The position numbers were made by a program, and so were the translations under genes. DNA of 64,000 bases, from assembly GCF_021352225.1 (NCBI RefSeq), contig NZ_JAAUVI010000001.1, forward strand, positions 310,001 to 374,000, read 5' to 3'. Source of the DNA: Methylobacterium sp. C25. GTDB lineage: Bacteria; Pseudomonadota; Alphaproteobacteria; Rhizobiales; Beijerinckiaceae. Shown in pieces: positions 29,101 to 36,868 of this stretch (position 1 is the stretch's first letter; each line of letters starts with the position of its first letter). The notes below the pieces were generated by a model. It did no database searches and was not told the origin of the DNA. It saw nothing but the letters and a program-made list of their open reading frames with translations.

Positions 29101-29317
29101 CACGCTGCCGCTCGTCATCGCCACCGGCCCCGGTTCAGAGATGCGTCAGGCACTCGGAACGGCCGTGTTCTTCGGCATGATCGGCGCGACCTTCTTCGGT
29201 CTGTTCCTTACGCCGGTCTTCTACGTGGTGATCCGCCGCTTCGTGATGTGGATCGCGAAGATTCGCGGGAAGACCGAAGGAGACGATACGCATGGAGCTC
29301 GCCCGGCACACGGGTGA
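26120..29317 (+). CDS. RND multidrug efflux transporter permease (HAE1 family)
   Basis: A 1065-aa proton-driven drug exporter with the full twelve-helix RND length. TM1 is FASVTSIIFLILGFVAYESL (~12-31). The proton-relay D409-D410 lies in IGIVVDDAIVVVENVERNM in TM4. Two periplasmic porter loops occupy ~35-340 and ~570-875, and the LNNLTLFGLVLAIG and NILTQIGLIVLIGLAAKNA repeats are recognisable. It is closest in style to MexF/AcrB pumps. Substrates cannot be deduced from sequence alone. Confidence 0.95.
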   Translation: MRFAHFFVDRPIFASVTSIIFLILGFVAYESLPVSQYPEIVPPTVTVRASFPGANAETVAATIATPLEQEINGVDNMLYMTSLSTNDGNMLLTVTFKVGTNLDIANVLVQNRLSVAQPRLPPDVRNLGVTVRKASPDLMLVVHLRSPNRTYDQNYLANYIYLNIRDELLRLDGVGDITIFGGNEYAERIWIDPNKLAAYGLTTTDVVTALQEQNVQVAAGQLNGPPAATGAAFQFVVQSQGRFKTPEEFADVIVKAQDGRLVRVKDVARVEMGQKDYTTNSFLDDTPAVGIGAFQRPGTNALDAAASVKAVMEQVKKNFPPDVEYAIAYNPTEFIEESIHEVYKTLFEAVGLVVIVILVFLQSWRTALIPVIAIPVSLVGTFAAMAAFGFSLNNLTLFGLVLAIGIVVDDAIVVVENVERNMQEGLSPGEAAHKTMDEVGSAVLAIALVLAAVFIPTAFIPGISGQFYKQFALTIAASTIISAFNSLTLSPALCKLLLVPHHDRPKPKFFLTRFVNWLADLFNRGFDAVSNFYAGTIRVLTSSIIGLLLMLVVYAGVIFATLHLAKTVPTGFIPDQDQGYLIGVVQLPSGASLDRTTEVINKAAAIARKVDGVTHSVIIAGFDGATFTNTTNSGVMFLTLKGAKERAETGRSAMVITGDVLKATAGIQDARIIVIPPPPVRGLGQGGGFKMQIESRQSSAIGPLLASTGEVLGQANADPNLTRVFTTFTNDTPQYYLDIDRTVARMLNVPLANVFNTLQAALGGTYVNDFNTLGRIYQVRLQGDAIYRQSRRDIEQLKVRSSTGALVPLGTLANIREITGPQIVQRFNLYYSVPVQGVARPGISTGQALDAMEAVAKRVLPDGFAYDWTEIAFQQKAASGTGAYVFALGVLLVFLVLAAQYESWALPLAILLVVPTGVLAALFGVQLRGQDNNILTQIGLIVLIGLAAKNAILIVEFAHDIEESERKGPVAAAVEACRLRLRPILMTAFAFILGTLPLVIATGPGSEMRQALGTAVFFGMIGATFFGLFLTPVFYVVIRRFVMWIAKIRGKTEGDDTHGARPAHG

Positions 29318-29350
29318 GCCACGTCTCGAACCAAAGCCGAGAGGCATGCA

Positions 29351-29387
29351 AAAAAGGCCGGCGAGCACGAAGCTCGCCGGCCTTTTT
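29351..29387. terminator. Bidirectional terminator between RND pump and GCG protein
   Basis: A perfect 16-bp stem (29351-29366 with 29372-29387) with loop ACGAA is flanked by A5 and T5, so it can end transcription from both the pump gene (plus) and the convergent secreted-protein gene (minus). Confidence 0.95.
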
Positions 29388-29430
29388 GGTGTCCGACGCG
29401 AGAGGCGCGAAGCCCTCGCGGCCGGTGTTC

Positions 29431-29733
29431 CTAGAAGAACGGGCGCGGACCGTAGAAGCCGTAGGGACGGTAGTACGGACGCGGGCGGTAGTAGCCGTAG
29501 GGACGATAGACTGGGCGGCCATAGAAGGGCCGCGGGCCATAGAAGTTCGGGCGGCAGACGCCCCATGGGTTCGGGTGGAATCCGGGGCCGCAACCGCCGG
29601 CCACGCGCTCGACATTGGCGCCGTCCGTCGCGCCGATCAGCCCTGGGCTGAGCGGGGCTGCACTCGCCGACGTCGCGAGACCGAGCCCGGCCGCGAGCGT
29701 CGCCGCGGTCGCGAAAATCTTCAGGTGCGTCAT
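29431..29733 (-). CDS. Secreted GCG_CRPN-type Tyr/Pro/Arg-rich protein
   Basis: A 100-aa exported protein with a signal peptide (1-26, GLATSASAAPLSPG). The GGCGPGFHPNPWGVCRPN block at ~46-63 matches the GCG_CRPN prefix that precedes repeats in Hyphomicrobiales proteins. The tail is low complexity, built of YRPYGYYRPRPYYRPYG-like units to the end. Likely a cell-envelope or extracellular protein of unknown function. Confidence 0.8.
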   Translation of the reverse strand: MTHLKIFATAATLAAGLGLATSASAAPLSPGLIGATDGANVERVAGGCGPGFHPNPWGVCRPNFYGPRPFYGRPVYRPYGYYRPRPYYRPYGFYGPRPFF

Positions 29734-30136
29734 ACTGGGACCTCCTCAACCATCCGGCATGCGGCGACCGCTGCCGGAGACTGAATCAAACACGGTTTTC
29801 CCTGAACGCCCGCTGAGCCGATCACGGCAACATCATGTTGACCATCGGCGCCAGCACGAGACCCGCCAGGAAAGCCACGGTGAGGAGCCGGGTGTATTGA
29901 TTGCAGATAACCATGGGAACCCCCGCGGCTGGCCACGATCGGCACGATGCCAAAGCTGTGATCGTGCCGTCGTCGGCGCGTCTCGATTGCGCGGGTCTTG
30001 TTTCTCAGATCGGCGAGGTCTTGGTGGTGTTCCGGCACACGCGACACCGCCAAGCTCACAGATTTAGCCGGCTTTGCGCTGACGAAGGTGGGACGGCGGA
30101 TTCCCTCCAGTCCCCGCGCGTCCTACATCGGGCGTG
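29734..30136. other. Intergenic region holding a possible microprotein
   Basis: About 400 nt between the GCG-type gene and the HIT gene. Apart from the 30-codon reading frame at 29822-29914, I see no gene or known RNA. It should contain the promoters of both flanking genes. Confidence 0.5.
29822..29914 (-). CDS. Possible 30-aa membrane microprotein
   Basis: ATG at 29912-29914 to TGA at 29822-29824 encodes MVICNQYTRLLTVAFLAG and then a hydrophobic stretch ending VNMMLP. A single helix (~10-24) makes it a plausible inner-membrane microprotein. GGGG lies several bases upstream. It is not supported by a known family. Confidence 0.35.
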   Translation of the reverse strand: MVICNQYTRLLTVAFLAGLVLAPMVNMMLP

Positions 30137-30553
30137 ATGACAGCAGAATTCGCGCTCGATCCCCGCCTCCAGGCCGACACTGTCGCGGTGGGCGATCTCG
30201 CCCTCTGTTCCGTCCTGCTGATGGACGATGCCCGCTTCCCGTGGCTGATCCTGGTGCCACGCCGGGAGGATGTGAGCGAGCTGACCGATCTCTCGGCGGA
30301 GGATTCGGCGCTGCTGATGGAGGAAGTCCGCATCGCCATCGGCGTGATGCAGGCGCTGTCGAAGCCGGACAAGGTCAACGTCGCGGCCCTCGGCAACGTG
30401 GTGGCGCAGCTCCACGTCCATGTCGTCGGTCGGTTTCGCTCAGACCCGGCCTGGCCCGGACCGGTCTGGGGCGTCGGGACGCGTAACCCCTACCCCGCCC
30501 ATGCCCGTGCGCAGCTGGTCGAGCGCGCCGGCGCCCTCTTCGCGGCGGCCTGA
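30137..30553 (+). CDS. HIT-family protein
   Basis: A 138-aa histidine-triad protein. The triad is degenerate at its end: QLHVHVVGRF instead of H-x-H-x-H-x-x. Members of this family bind or hydrolyse nucleotide conjugates. The ATG at 30137 directly follows an in-frame GTG at 30134. The nudC stop-to-start distance is 2 nt, so the two nucleotide-handling genes are almost certainly one operon. Confidence 0.88.
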   Translation: MTAEFALDPRLQADTVAVGDLALCSVLLMDDARFPWLILVPRREDVSELTDLSAEDSALLMEEVRIAIGVMQALSKPDKVNVAALGNVVAQLHVHVVGRFRSDPAWPGPVWGVGTRNPYPAHARAQLVERAGALFAAA

Positions 30554-30555
30554 CC

Positions 30556-31470
30556 ATGACGGACGCCTTCGACCGCCTCGGCTTCGTGAAGAGCGCGCTC
30601 GTGCGCCACAGCGCCGAGCGAGAGCATGTCGCGATCCCACCCATCGACGCGCCGGGGACTGGCATTCTGCTGTTTGCCGGCGACCGCGTGATCCTGCGCT
30701 CCGGTGAGCCACCGACGGCCCTCCTCACGCCTGACGACTTTGCGCCGCCCCTACGCGAAGGCCTCATCGTGTTTCTCGGCCGGGCGGAAGGCCGCCCTGT
30801 CTTCGCCGTCGCGCTGCCGGAGGAGGCGGTCGAGGGGTTCTTGGAGCCCACATTCCGTGTTTCGGACCTGCGCGGCGTCGCGGCCGAGGGCGCAGTGGCA
30901 GCTGAAGAACTCGGCCTGCTCGCGACGGCGAAATCCGTGCTCGCATGGCATGGCCGCAATGGATTCTGCGCCAATTGCGGAACGGCAACCGAGGTGAAAG
31001 CCGGCGGCTTCCGGCGTGAATGCCCGGCCTGCGCGATGCATCACTTCCCGCGCACCGATCCCGTCGTGATCATGCTGGTGCGTCGCGGCGATACCTGCCT
31101 CATCGGGCGCGGCCCGCATTTTCCGGGTACCATGTATTCCTGCCTCGCCGGCTTCGTGGAGCCAGGAGAGACGATCGAGGATGCGGTCCGGCGCGAGACC
31201 TTCGAGGAAACGGGGGTCGTTGTCGGCGCGGTCCGCTACCGCGCCTCTCAGCCCTGGCCATTCCCCTCCTCGCTGATGATCGGCTGCATCGCCGAAGCGA
31301 CGAGCGAGGCGATCACCATCGACCCGCTCGAGCTCGCCGATGCCCGATGGGTGTCGCGAGACGAGTTGCGCACGATGTTCGACGGCAGCCACCCCGAGGA
31401 GATCACCGCGCCGAAGCCGTTGGCGATCGCTCATCTGCTGTTGCGTGATTTTCTGGATGAGCGCGTCTGA
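30556..31470 (+). CDS. nudC: NAD+ diphosphatase / NADH pyrophosphatase NudC
   Basis: A 304-aa Nudix hydrolase that splits NAD(H) into NMN(H) and AMP and, in other bacteria, removes NAD caps from RNA. The zinc ribbon CANCGTATEVKAGG...CPACAM is at ~140-163. The Nudix box is GFVEPGETIEDAVRRETFEETGV (~199-221), followed by the NudC-specific SQPWPFPSSLM. The length is slightly longer than the E. coli protein because of a larger N-domain. It is coupled to the HIT gene and ends in a perfect palindrome. Confidence 0.95.
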   Translation: MTDAFDRLGFVKSALVRHSAEREHVAIPPIDAPGTGILLFAGDRVILRSGEPPTALLTPDDFAPPLREGLIVFLGRAEGRPVFAVALPEEAVEGFLEPTFRVSDLRGVAAEGAVAAEELGLLATAKSVLAWHGRNGFCANCGTATEVKAGGFRRECPACAMHHFPRTDPVVIMLVRRGDTCLIGRGPHFPGTMYSCLAGFVEPGETIEDAVRRETFEETGVVVGAVRYRASQPWPFPSSLMIGCIAEATSEAITIDPLELADARWVSRDELRTMFDGSHPEEITAPKPLAIAHLLLRDFLDERV

Positions 31471-31471
31471 G

Positions 31472-31491
31472 GATCACAGGATCCTGTGATC
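31472..31491. promoter_or_regulatory. 20-bp perfect palindrome between nudC and modC stop codons
   Basis: GATCACAGGA/TCCTGTGATC fills the whole gap between the convergent genes and overlaps the modC stop. It lacks a T-run. As RNA it would form a ten-base-pair stem without loop unless the centre opens, so a protein-binding or Rho-assisted end is as likely as an intrinsic terminator. Confidence 0.6.
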
Positions 31492-32602
31492 AGATCTCGA
31501 CTGGCGCGCCGTGCCCCGTGCCGACGCCCTGCGGATCGAAGGCCACGCTCTTCACGATGGCGAAGACCTCACGACCCGGTGCCAGATCGAGATCCCGCGC
31601 CGATGCCCGCGTGACCCGCGCGGCAAGGATCGCGCCGTTGCAGTCGATCTCGACCATCACCGAGGCGCCGGTCTCGCGCATCGTCGTGACCTGCCCCGGG
31701 AAGACGTTGCGGGCGCTGAGCCCGTGCGGTGGCTCGGTCGCGATCAGCACGTCGCGGGCCGGAACACGCAGACGAACCTCGTTTCCCGGAGCGGCGCCGA
31801 GCCGAGGCACTGTGAGCGGACCGGCCGGTCCGCTCAGCCGCGTCAGGCCGGTCGCCTCGTCATGCGCGGCGACGGTCATGTGCAGGATCGCGCCGGCCTC
31901 GGCCGCGTCGGGAATCAGGTCGGGCCGGCGCAGGACGGCATCGGCCGATCCGCTCGCCGCGACGCGCCCGGCTTCCAGCACGACCACGGTGGAGGCGAGC
32001 CGCGAGACCTCGGCGACCGAGTGGCTGACATAGACGATCGGCACGCCGGCCTCGTCGCGCATCCGCTCGATATACGGCAGGATCTCGCTCTTGCGGGATT
32101 CGTCGAGCGCCGAGAGCGGCTCGTCCATCAGGAGCAGACGTGGCTTCGACAGCAGTGCCCGGCCGATCGCCACGCGCTGGCGCTCGCCGCCGGAGAGCCC
32201 TGCCGGGTGCCGCTCCAACAGGGGGCCAATGCCGAGCATCGCGACGAGGTTGTCCACCTCCGCTGTGGAGGTTTCGATGCCGCGACGGCGCGCGAACCAG
32301 CGGCCGAAGCCGAGATTGTGCCGGACGTTCAGATGCGGCAGCAGTCGCGCCTCCTGAAAGACGCAGCCGATCCGCCGGCGGTGCACCGGCACGCGGAGAT
32401 GGCGCGCGCTATCCAGCAGCACTGTGCCGTCCACGGCGATCCGTCCATTGTCGGGCTGAGCGAGCCCGGCGATCAGGTGGATCACCGTACTCTTGCCGGA
32501 ACCCGAGCGCCCGAACAGGGCGGTCAGCCCGGCACCGGCACTGAAGGCGACGTCCAGGGCGAATGAGCCGCGGCGCAGCGAAAGCTCGACGTCGATGGTC
32601 AT
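31490..32602 (-). CDS. modC: Molybdate ABC transporter ATP-binding protein ModC
   Basis: A 370-aa ATPase powering molybdate import. Walker A is GRSGSGKST (~32-40), the signature is LSGGERQRVAIGRAL (~129), and Walker B is LLLMDEPLSALD (~153). A C-terminal TOBE/Mop domain (~290-365, LSARNVFPGQVTTMRETGASVMVEIDC) binds oxyanion. This domain layout distinguishes it from sulphate and iron relatives. modB lies 719 nt upstream but a GST gene on the other strand intervenes. Confidence 0.93.
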   Translation of the reverse strand: MTIDVELSLRRGSFALDVAFSAGAGLTALFGRSGSGKSTVIHLIAGLAQPDNGRIAVDGTVLLDSARHLRVPVHRRRIGCVFQEARLLPHLNVRHNLGFGRWFARRRGIETSTAEVDNLVAMLGIGPLLERHPAGLSGGERQRVAIGRALLSKPRLLLMDEPLSALDESRKSEILPYIERMRDEAGVPIVYVSHSVAEVSRLASTVVVLEAGRVAASGSADAVLRRPDLIPDAAEAGAILHMTVAAHDEATGLTRLSGPAGPLTVPRLGAAPGNEVRLRVPARDVLIATEPPHGLSARNVFPGQVTTMRETGASVMVEIDCNGAILAARVTRASARDLDLAPGREVFAIVKSVAFDPQGVGTGHGAPVEI

Positions 32603-32655
32603 GAACCGAGCGCCCCGCGCCGGACGTTGTCCGAAACCACAGCCAGGAGCCCTCG

Positions 32656-33312
32656 ATGATCGTCGTCCACCACCTGGAGAACAGCCGCTCGCAGCGCGTG
32701 TTGTGGCTCCTGGAGGAACTCGGCCTCGCCTATGACGTGAAGAAGTATGCCCGCGATCCGAAGACCATGCTGGCGCCCCCGGAGCTTCGCGCGGTCCACC
32801 CGCTCGGTAAGTCGCCGATCCTCGACGACGACGGCACGATCGTCGCGGAATCGGGCGCCATCGTCGAATATCTGACCGCCCGCCAGGGGGGAGCCCTGGC
32901 ACCCGCCTCCGGTACGCCCGATCACCGGCGCTACACCTATTTCCTGCACTACGCGGAAGGCTCCGCGATGCCGCCGCTTCTCCTCAAGCTCGTGTTTTCG
33001 CGGCTCGCGCCGGGAAGTCCGGCGCTGGTGCGCCCGCTGGTCCGGGCGATCTCGGCCAAGGTCATGGGCAGCTTCGTCAATCCGGACCTGCGCCGCCACG
33101 CCGCCTACTGGGAGAGCGAACTCGCCGACCGTCCCTGGTTCGCCGGCGATAGCTTCACGGCCGCGGACATCCAGATGAGCTTCCCGCTCGAAGCCTTTGC
33201 CTCGCGCGGCACCGGCGCGGGTCCGAAGGTGACGGACTGGCTGGCGCGCATCCATGCGCGCCCCGCCTATCGGAAGGCGCTGGAGAGGGGCGGTCCCTAC
33301 GCCTATGCGTGA
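32656..33312 (+). CDS. Glutathione S-transferase family protein
   Basis: A 218-aa GST. The thioredoxin-like N-domain begins IVVHHLENSRSQRVLWLLEELGL, with Ser in the expected active position (NSRSQR) and the glutathione-binding cis-Pro KSPIL and ESGAIVEYL. The helical C-domain includes RPWFAGDSFTAADIQM. It lies on the plus strand inside the molybdate genes, divergent from modC by 53 nt and convergent with modB by 8 nt. Nothing links it to molybdate uptake. Confidence 0.9.
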   Translation: MIVVHHLENSRSQRVLWLLEELGLAYDVKKYARDPKTMLAPPELRAVHPLGKSPILDDDGTIVAESGAIVEYLTARQGGALAPASGTPDHRRYTYFLHYAEGSAMPPLLLKLVFSRLAPGSPALVRPLVRAISAKVMGSFVNPDLRRHAAYWESELADRPWFAGDSFTAADIQMSFPLEAFASRGTGAGPKVTDWLARIHARPAYRKALERGGPYAYA

Positions 33313-33320
33313 GGCCGCGC

Positions 33321-34016
33321 TCACTCCGCCAGCCTCCGACCGAGTCTCCGCGCCAGCAGTTCCGACAACAGCAGGGCGATCATCGACAGCCCGATCGAAA
33401 TCAGGGTCAGGCGCATGGCCGCGGGCTCGCCGCCGGGCACCTGGGTCAGGGTGTAGATTGCCGACGGAAGCGTCTGCGTCTCGCCAGGGATGTTCGAGAC
33501 AAAGGTGATGGTGGCGCCGAACTCGCCCATCGCCTTGGCGAAGGCGAGCACCGATCCTGCGAGAATGCCGGGCAGGCTCAGCGGCAGCGTCACCACGAGA
33601 AAGACCACGAGCGGCGATGCGCCGAGTGTCGAGGCTGCCTGCTCCAGCTTGGCATCCACCGCCTCGATCGAGAGTCGCATCGCCCGGACCATGAGCGGAA
33701 AGCCCATCACCGCGCAGGCGAGCGCAGCGCCGGTCCAGCGGAACGAGAACACGATGCCGATCTCGTAGAGCCAGGCGCCGAGAGTGCCCTTCCGCCCGAA
33801 GGTGACGAGGAGCAGGTAGCCCGTCACCACCGGCGGCATGATCAGCGGCAGGTGGATCAGTCCGTCGAGCAGGGCGTGGCCGGGGAACCGCTTGCGGGCG
33901 AGCAGCCAAGCCATTGCGAGGCCGGGAACGAGGCTCGCCAGGGTTGCCACTGCGGCAACCCGCAGGCTGAGCATGACTGCGGTCCATTCGTCGGGAGTCA
34001 GTCCGAAGCGGTCCAA
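33321..34016 (-). CDS. modB: Molybdate ABC transporter permease ModB
   Basis: A 231-aa inner-membrane permease with five to six helices. The conserved EAA loop is AASTLGASPLVVFLVVTLPLSLPGILAGSVLAFAKAMGEFGAT (~128-170). GEFGAT is typical of ModB. It opens with LTPDEWTAVMLSLRVA. The TAXI gene starts 56 nt upstream on the same strand, so the two may be one transcript. Confidence 0.94.
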   Translation of the reverse strand: MDRFGLTPDEWTAVMLSLRVAAVATLASLVPGLAMAWLLARKRFPGHALLDGLIHLPLIMPPVVTGYLLLVTFGRKGTLGAWLYEIGIVFSFRWTGAALACAVMGFPLMVRAMRLSIEAVDAKLEQAASTLGASPLVVFLVVTLPLSLPGILAGSVLAFAKAMGEFGATITFVSNIPGETQTLPSAIYTLTQVPGGEPAAMRLTLISIGLSMIALLLSELLARRLGRRLAE

Positions 34017-34072
34017 GGTGCGGTGTCGGCTCTCAGCGGGGATGTGCGCTGTATCAGCCCGGACACAGCCCG

Positions 34073-35440
34073 TCAGTCAACGTTTCGAGCGCCAAGCATC
34101 GATGCTTGCCGTGCATCGAGGGGGCTGGCCTTGCGCATGAGCGTGGCGCGGGCCGTCTCGATGGCGATGGTCGCCGCGCCCATCGTGCGTGCCTCGACAT
34201 GGCGATGCAGTGCGAAGCGCGCGACTTCGGCAGCAAGCCCGTCGATCTCGTCGGCGAGGGCCGTGAGACGTGCGGGCTCCGAGGCCTCGCCGGCCTGATC
34301 ACGGATTTCGAGCAGCCGCTCCGTGGCGACCTCGATCCGCTCGCGGCGCACGCGCGACAGCCGCTGCCTGAGCCAGGCGAGGATCGAGCCGATGCCGCCG
34401 CCGAAGAACGCGATGAGGTAGATCCAGGTCTCGTAGCGCTCGATGAAGCTCTCCTGCTCGCGCTCGAAATAGTCGATCGCGCCGGGATGGATCGGCAGTT
34501 TGGCGCTCGTCGCCTCGGCGGTGGTCTCGTAGGCGGGCGCGCGGATAGCGTTCGCAGCCGAATTGGAAGCCGCCAGGCCGCCGCGCATCTCGAAGAGGTG
34601 CTGCGTCACCGAGGCCGCCACGCTGCGGGAGAGCGAGTCGCGTGCCATCAGCCGGTAGGTGGCGCCGATCGTGGTGATGTCCTCTGCGGGAAGCCGGGGA
34701 TTCCCGCCGAACAGCCCGGCCGGAATCGTGACCGCGGAGAGCTTGGGCATCCGCTCGGCAAGCGCAGCGGTGTCCTGCTCGCCGATCAGTCGGACCTGAT
34801 TGTCGGGACTTGCCTGCCGCACGATGCCGACGATGCGCCTCGCAGCAGGTGTGGTCGGCGTCGTTACGGTGACGACGGCGTCGATGCGCTTCTCCGACAG
34901 GGCCGTCGCTAGATCCTTCTCCTCCAATCCAATCAGGGCGACCCCGTCTACGGGGACGGGCTCGGCGGCGACCGTGATGCCGTCATGCTCCAGAAGCTCC
35001 GAGATCAGGGTCTTGTCGGCCGTGCGCTGCGCGATGAAGCCTAGGCGTTTCCCGGCGAGGTCGGGCATCGCAGCGATGCCGGATGCCTCCGGGGTGATCA
35101 CGAGCACCGCCTGCTCCCGGAGGACTGCCAGCGTCAGGCCGTTCTCCGGCAAGGATATGTCGGGCCGGACGACGGCGAGATCGACGGCCTTCGTCCGCAG
35201 GGCCTCGGCGCTCTCGCGCACGCCATCGAAGGGCAGGATCTTGAGCCGGATGTCCTTGTTGCGAGCCCTCAAGGCCTCGGCATAGGCCTGGAGCAGCGCC
35301 GGCTCGGTGCCGCCTTTCGGCGCGACCGCAACTTTCAGGGTGGTCGCCCGTGTGGCGTAGAAGGTTGTGAAGCTCGCGACGGCCACGGCCGCGGCGAGGA
35401 CGAGAAAGAGCGCCTCCCGCCGGATCCTCAATCCCACCAT
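34073..35440 (-). CDS. TAXI-type TRAP substrate-binding protein with C-terminal membrane anchor
   Basis: A 455-aa protein resembling TAXI-family periplasmic binding proteins. An N-terminal signal or anchor (~9-28) and a binding domain (~34-320) are followed by an unusual C-terminal helix (~339-357, YLIAFFGGGIGSILAWL). A ~95-residue basic cytoplasmic tail with coil-like RRERIEVATERLLEIRDQAG comes last. The usual substrate loop reads VAPKGGTEPALL. No TRAP permease is near. It could be a receptor or sensor rather than a transport component. It precedes modB by 56 nt. Confidence 0.75.
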   Translation of the reverse strand: MVGLRIRREALFLVLAAAVAVASFTTFYATRATTLKVAVAPKGGTEPALLQAYAEALRARNKDIRLKILPFDGVRESAEALRTKAVDLAVVRPDISLPENGLTLAVLREQAVLVITPEASGIAAMPDLAGKRLGFIAQRTADKTLISELLEHDGITVAAEPVPVDGVALIGLEEKDLATALSEKRIDAVVTVTTPTTPAARRIVGIVRQASPDNQVRLIGEQDTAALAERMPKLSAVTIPAGLFGGNPRLPAEDITTIGATYRLMARDSLSRSVAASVTQHLFEMRGGLAASNSAANAIRAPAYETTAEATSAKLPIHPGAIDYFEREQESFIERYETWIYLIAFFGGGIGSILAWLRQRLSRVRRERIEVATERLLEIRDQAGEASEPARLTALADEIDGLAAEVARFALHRHVEARTMGAATIAIETARATLMRKASPLDARQASMLGARNVD

Positions 35441-35826
35441 CGACCTCGTCGCCGCTCCCTGGAGCCAACGAGATAGGGTCGGGCCGTCCCGAGCGTGAGG
35501 TCTGTAGCCAAAGCCGCTGCAGTTTTACGAACGGCGATGCCGCTCATCTTCCTCCCACTCACACCCTCATCCCGAGGTTCTGCGCAGCAGCCTCGAAGGA
35601 AACTCCAGAGAGCGCTTCGATTCGAGATCGCCGCTGAGCACCGCCATCTCGGATGAGTGTTTAGCCGGGCTCTCGTGGCAGACTACAAAGGCTCGAAGCC
35701 CCTCCCAGTGCAGAATCCTCACGCGGCCCTAACGGCACGGGGTGTCGCGCCCCCTCGCATCATAACGGCCGAGCGCCCAGCTTATGGCCGCGGTTCCCAG
35801 TCGGATCGCGTGAACCCGAACGATCG
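35441..35826. other. Intergenic region with a dispersed-repeat-like element
   Basis: A 386-nt non-coding stretch. It contains, near 35563-35610, a C-T-rich hairpin block reminiscent of the intergenic CCTCATCC-type palindromes common in Methylobacterium and Bradyrhizobium. The rest shows no gene. Confidence 0.5.
35563..35610. repeat. Candidate dispersed intergenic palindrome
   Basis: CCTCATCCCGAGG is followed by a CGAGG...CCTCG stem (35573-35577 with 35591-35595) around TTCTGCGCAGCAG. The shape matches a repeat I associate with Hyphomicrobiales intergenic regions; copy number was not tested. Confidence 0.45.
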
Positions 35827-36060
35827 ATGCCCGTCTCCTCCCTCGTCACCGTACCCGGCCGACAACCGGTCACGATTGCCATGCCGAGTTTCATCGTCGG
35901 CCAGGACACCTCCGGCCGCTGGATCGCCGTCGAGACGCACGGCCTGGGTGGCGGCCTCTTCCGCAGCCGGGAGGACGCGCTGCACTATGCGCTCGCGGAG
36001 ACACGTAAGCGCCCGGACGCGATTCTGATCGCATCCGGGCCGGTGGAGCTGCGGGTCTAG
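35827..36060 (+). CDS. Small hypothetical protein
   Basis: A 77-aa protein with a compact alpha-beta pattern: MPSFIVGQDTSGRWIAVETHGLGGGLFRSREDALHYALAETR, then the strand ILIASGPVEL. The layout resembles DUF2188-like stress proteins, but I cannot assign a family. It is encoded on the plus strand between the minus-strand modA and TAXI genes; its stop lies one base from the modA stop, so they converge. Confidence 0.65.
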   Translation: MPVSSLVTVPGRQPVTIAMPSFIVGQDTSGRWIAVETHGLGGGLFRSREDALHYALAETRKRPDAILIASGPVELRV

Positions 36061-36061
36061 G

Positions 36062-36868
36062 TTACTTCGCAGCGCTGACGACGGTGAAACCCTGCTTCTC
36101 GAAGAAGGGCTTCGCCGCTGGGCTCTTCAGCCACTTCAGCAGCGCGACGCTGTCCTCGTTCGCGGAATCCTTGGTGCGGGCGATCGGGTAGACGATCGGC
36201 GAATGGCTGTCGGCCGGGAAGGTTGCGACCACCTTCACGCCTGGCTCGGAGACCGCATCGGACGCGTAGACGATGCCGAGCGGAGCCTCGCCGCGGGCGA
36301 CGAGGAGCAGCGCGGCGCGGACGTTCTCGGCCTGCGCGATCTTATCCTTCACGCCGTCCCAGGCCCCGAGCTGGGTGAGCGCGGCCTTCCCGTACTTCCC
36401 TGCCGGCACGGCATCGACGTTACCCATGGCGAGGTGGCCACCAGCGAGTGCCTTGGCGAGATCGACACCCGGCTTCAGATCGACCGTGGTCGTCGAATCC
36501 TTCGCCGCGACGAGGACGATGGCATTGCGCAGCAGGTCCGTGCGCGTCTCGGGGCGGATCGTGTTGTTCTTCTGCGCGTAATCCATCCAGGCCTGGTCGG
36601 CGGACCAGAAGATGTCGGCCGGAGCGCCGGATTCGAGCTGCTTCGCCAGGGCGTTCGAGCCTGCATAGGAGATCTTGGCGGTCTTGCCGGTCTCCTTACC
36701 CCAGCTCGCCGTCGCCTCATCGAGTGCGTTCTTCAGACTCGCCGCGGCGAAGATGACGATGGGGGCATCGGCCGCCCGGCCCGGCTTGGCCGTGGCAAAG
36801 GATCCGAACGCCAGCGACAGCGCCAGAAGACCGGCAAGCCAAGAGCGGCGGGTCGATACTGCATGCAT
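36062..36868 (-). CDS. modA: Molybdate ABC transporter substrate-binding protein ModA
   Basis: A 268-aa periplasmic molybdate-binding protein. A Tat- or Sec-like leader STRRSWLAGLLALSLAFG precedes the conserved start of the domain IVIFAAASLKNALDEA (~36-51). ISYAGSNALAKQLESGAPADIFWSAD follows and provides the oxyanion contacts. GNVDAVPAGKYGKAAL and GIVYASDA complete the family pattern. I prefer ATG 36868, which places the twin arginine near the N-terminus; ATG 36913 adds 15 residues. modB and modC lie 2-5 kb away. Confidence 0.94.
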   Translation of the reverse strand: MHAVSTRRSWLAGLLALSLAFGSFATAKPGRAADAPIVIFAAASLKNALDEATASWGKETGKTAKISYAGSNALAKQLESGAPADIFWSADQAWMDYAQKNNTIRPETRTDLLRNAIVLVAAKDSTTTVDLKPGVDLAKALAGGHLAMGNVDAVPAGKYGKAALTQLGAWDGVKDKIAQAENVRAALLLVARGEAPLGIVYASDAVSEPGVKVVATFPADSHSPIVYPIARTKDSANEDSVALLKWLKSPAAKPFFEKQGFTVVSAAK

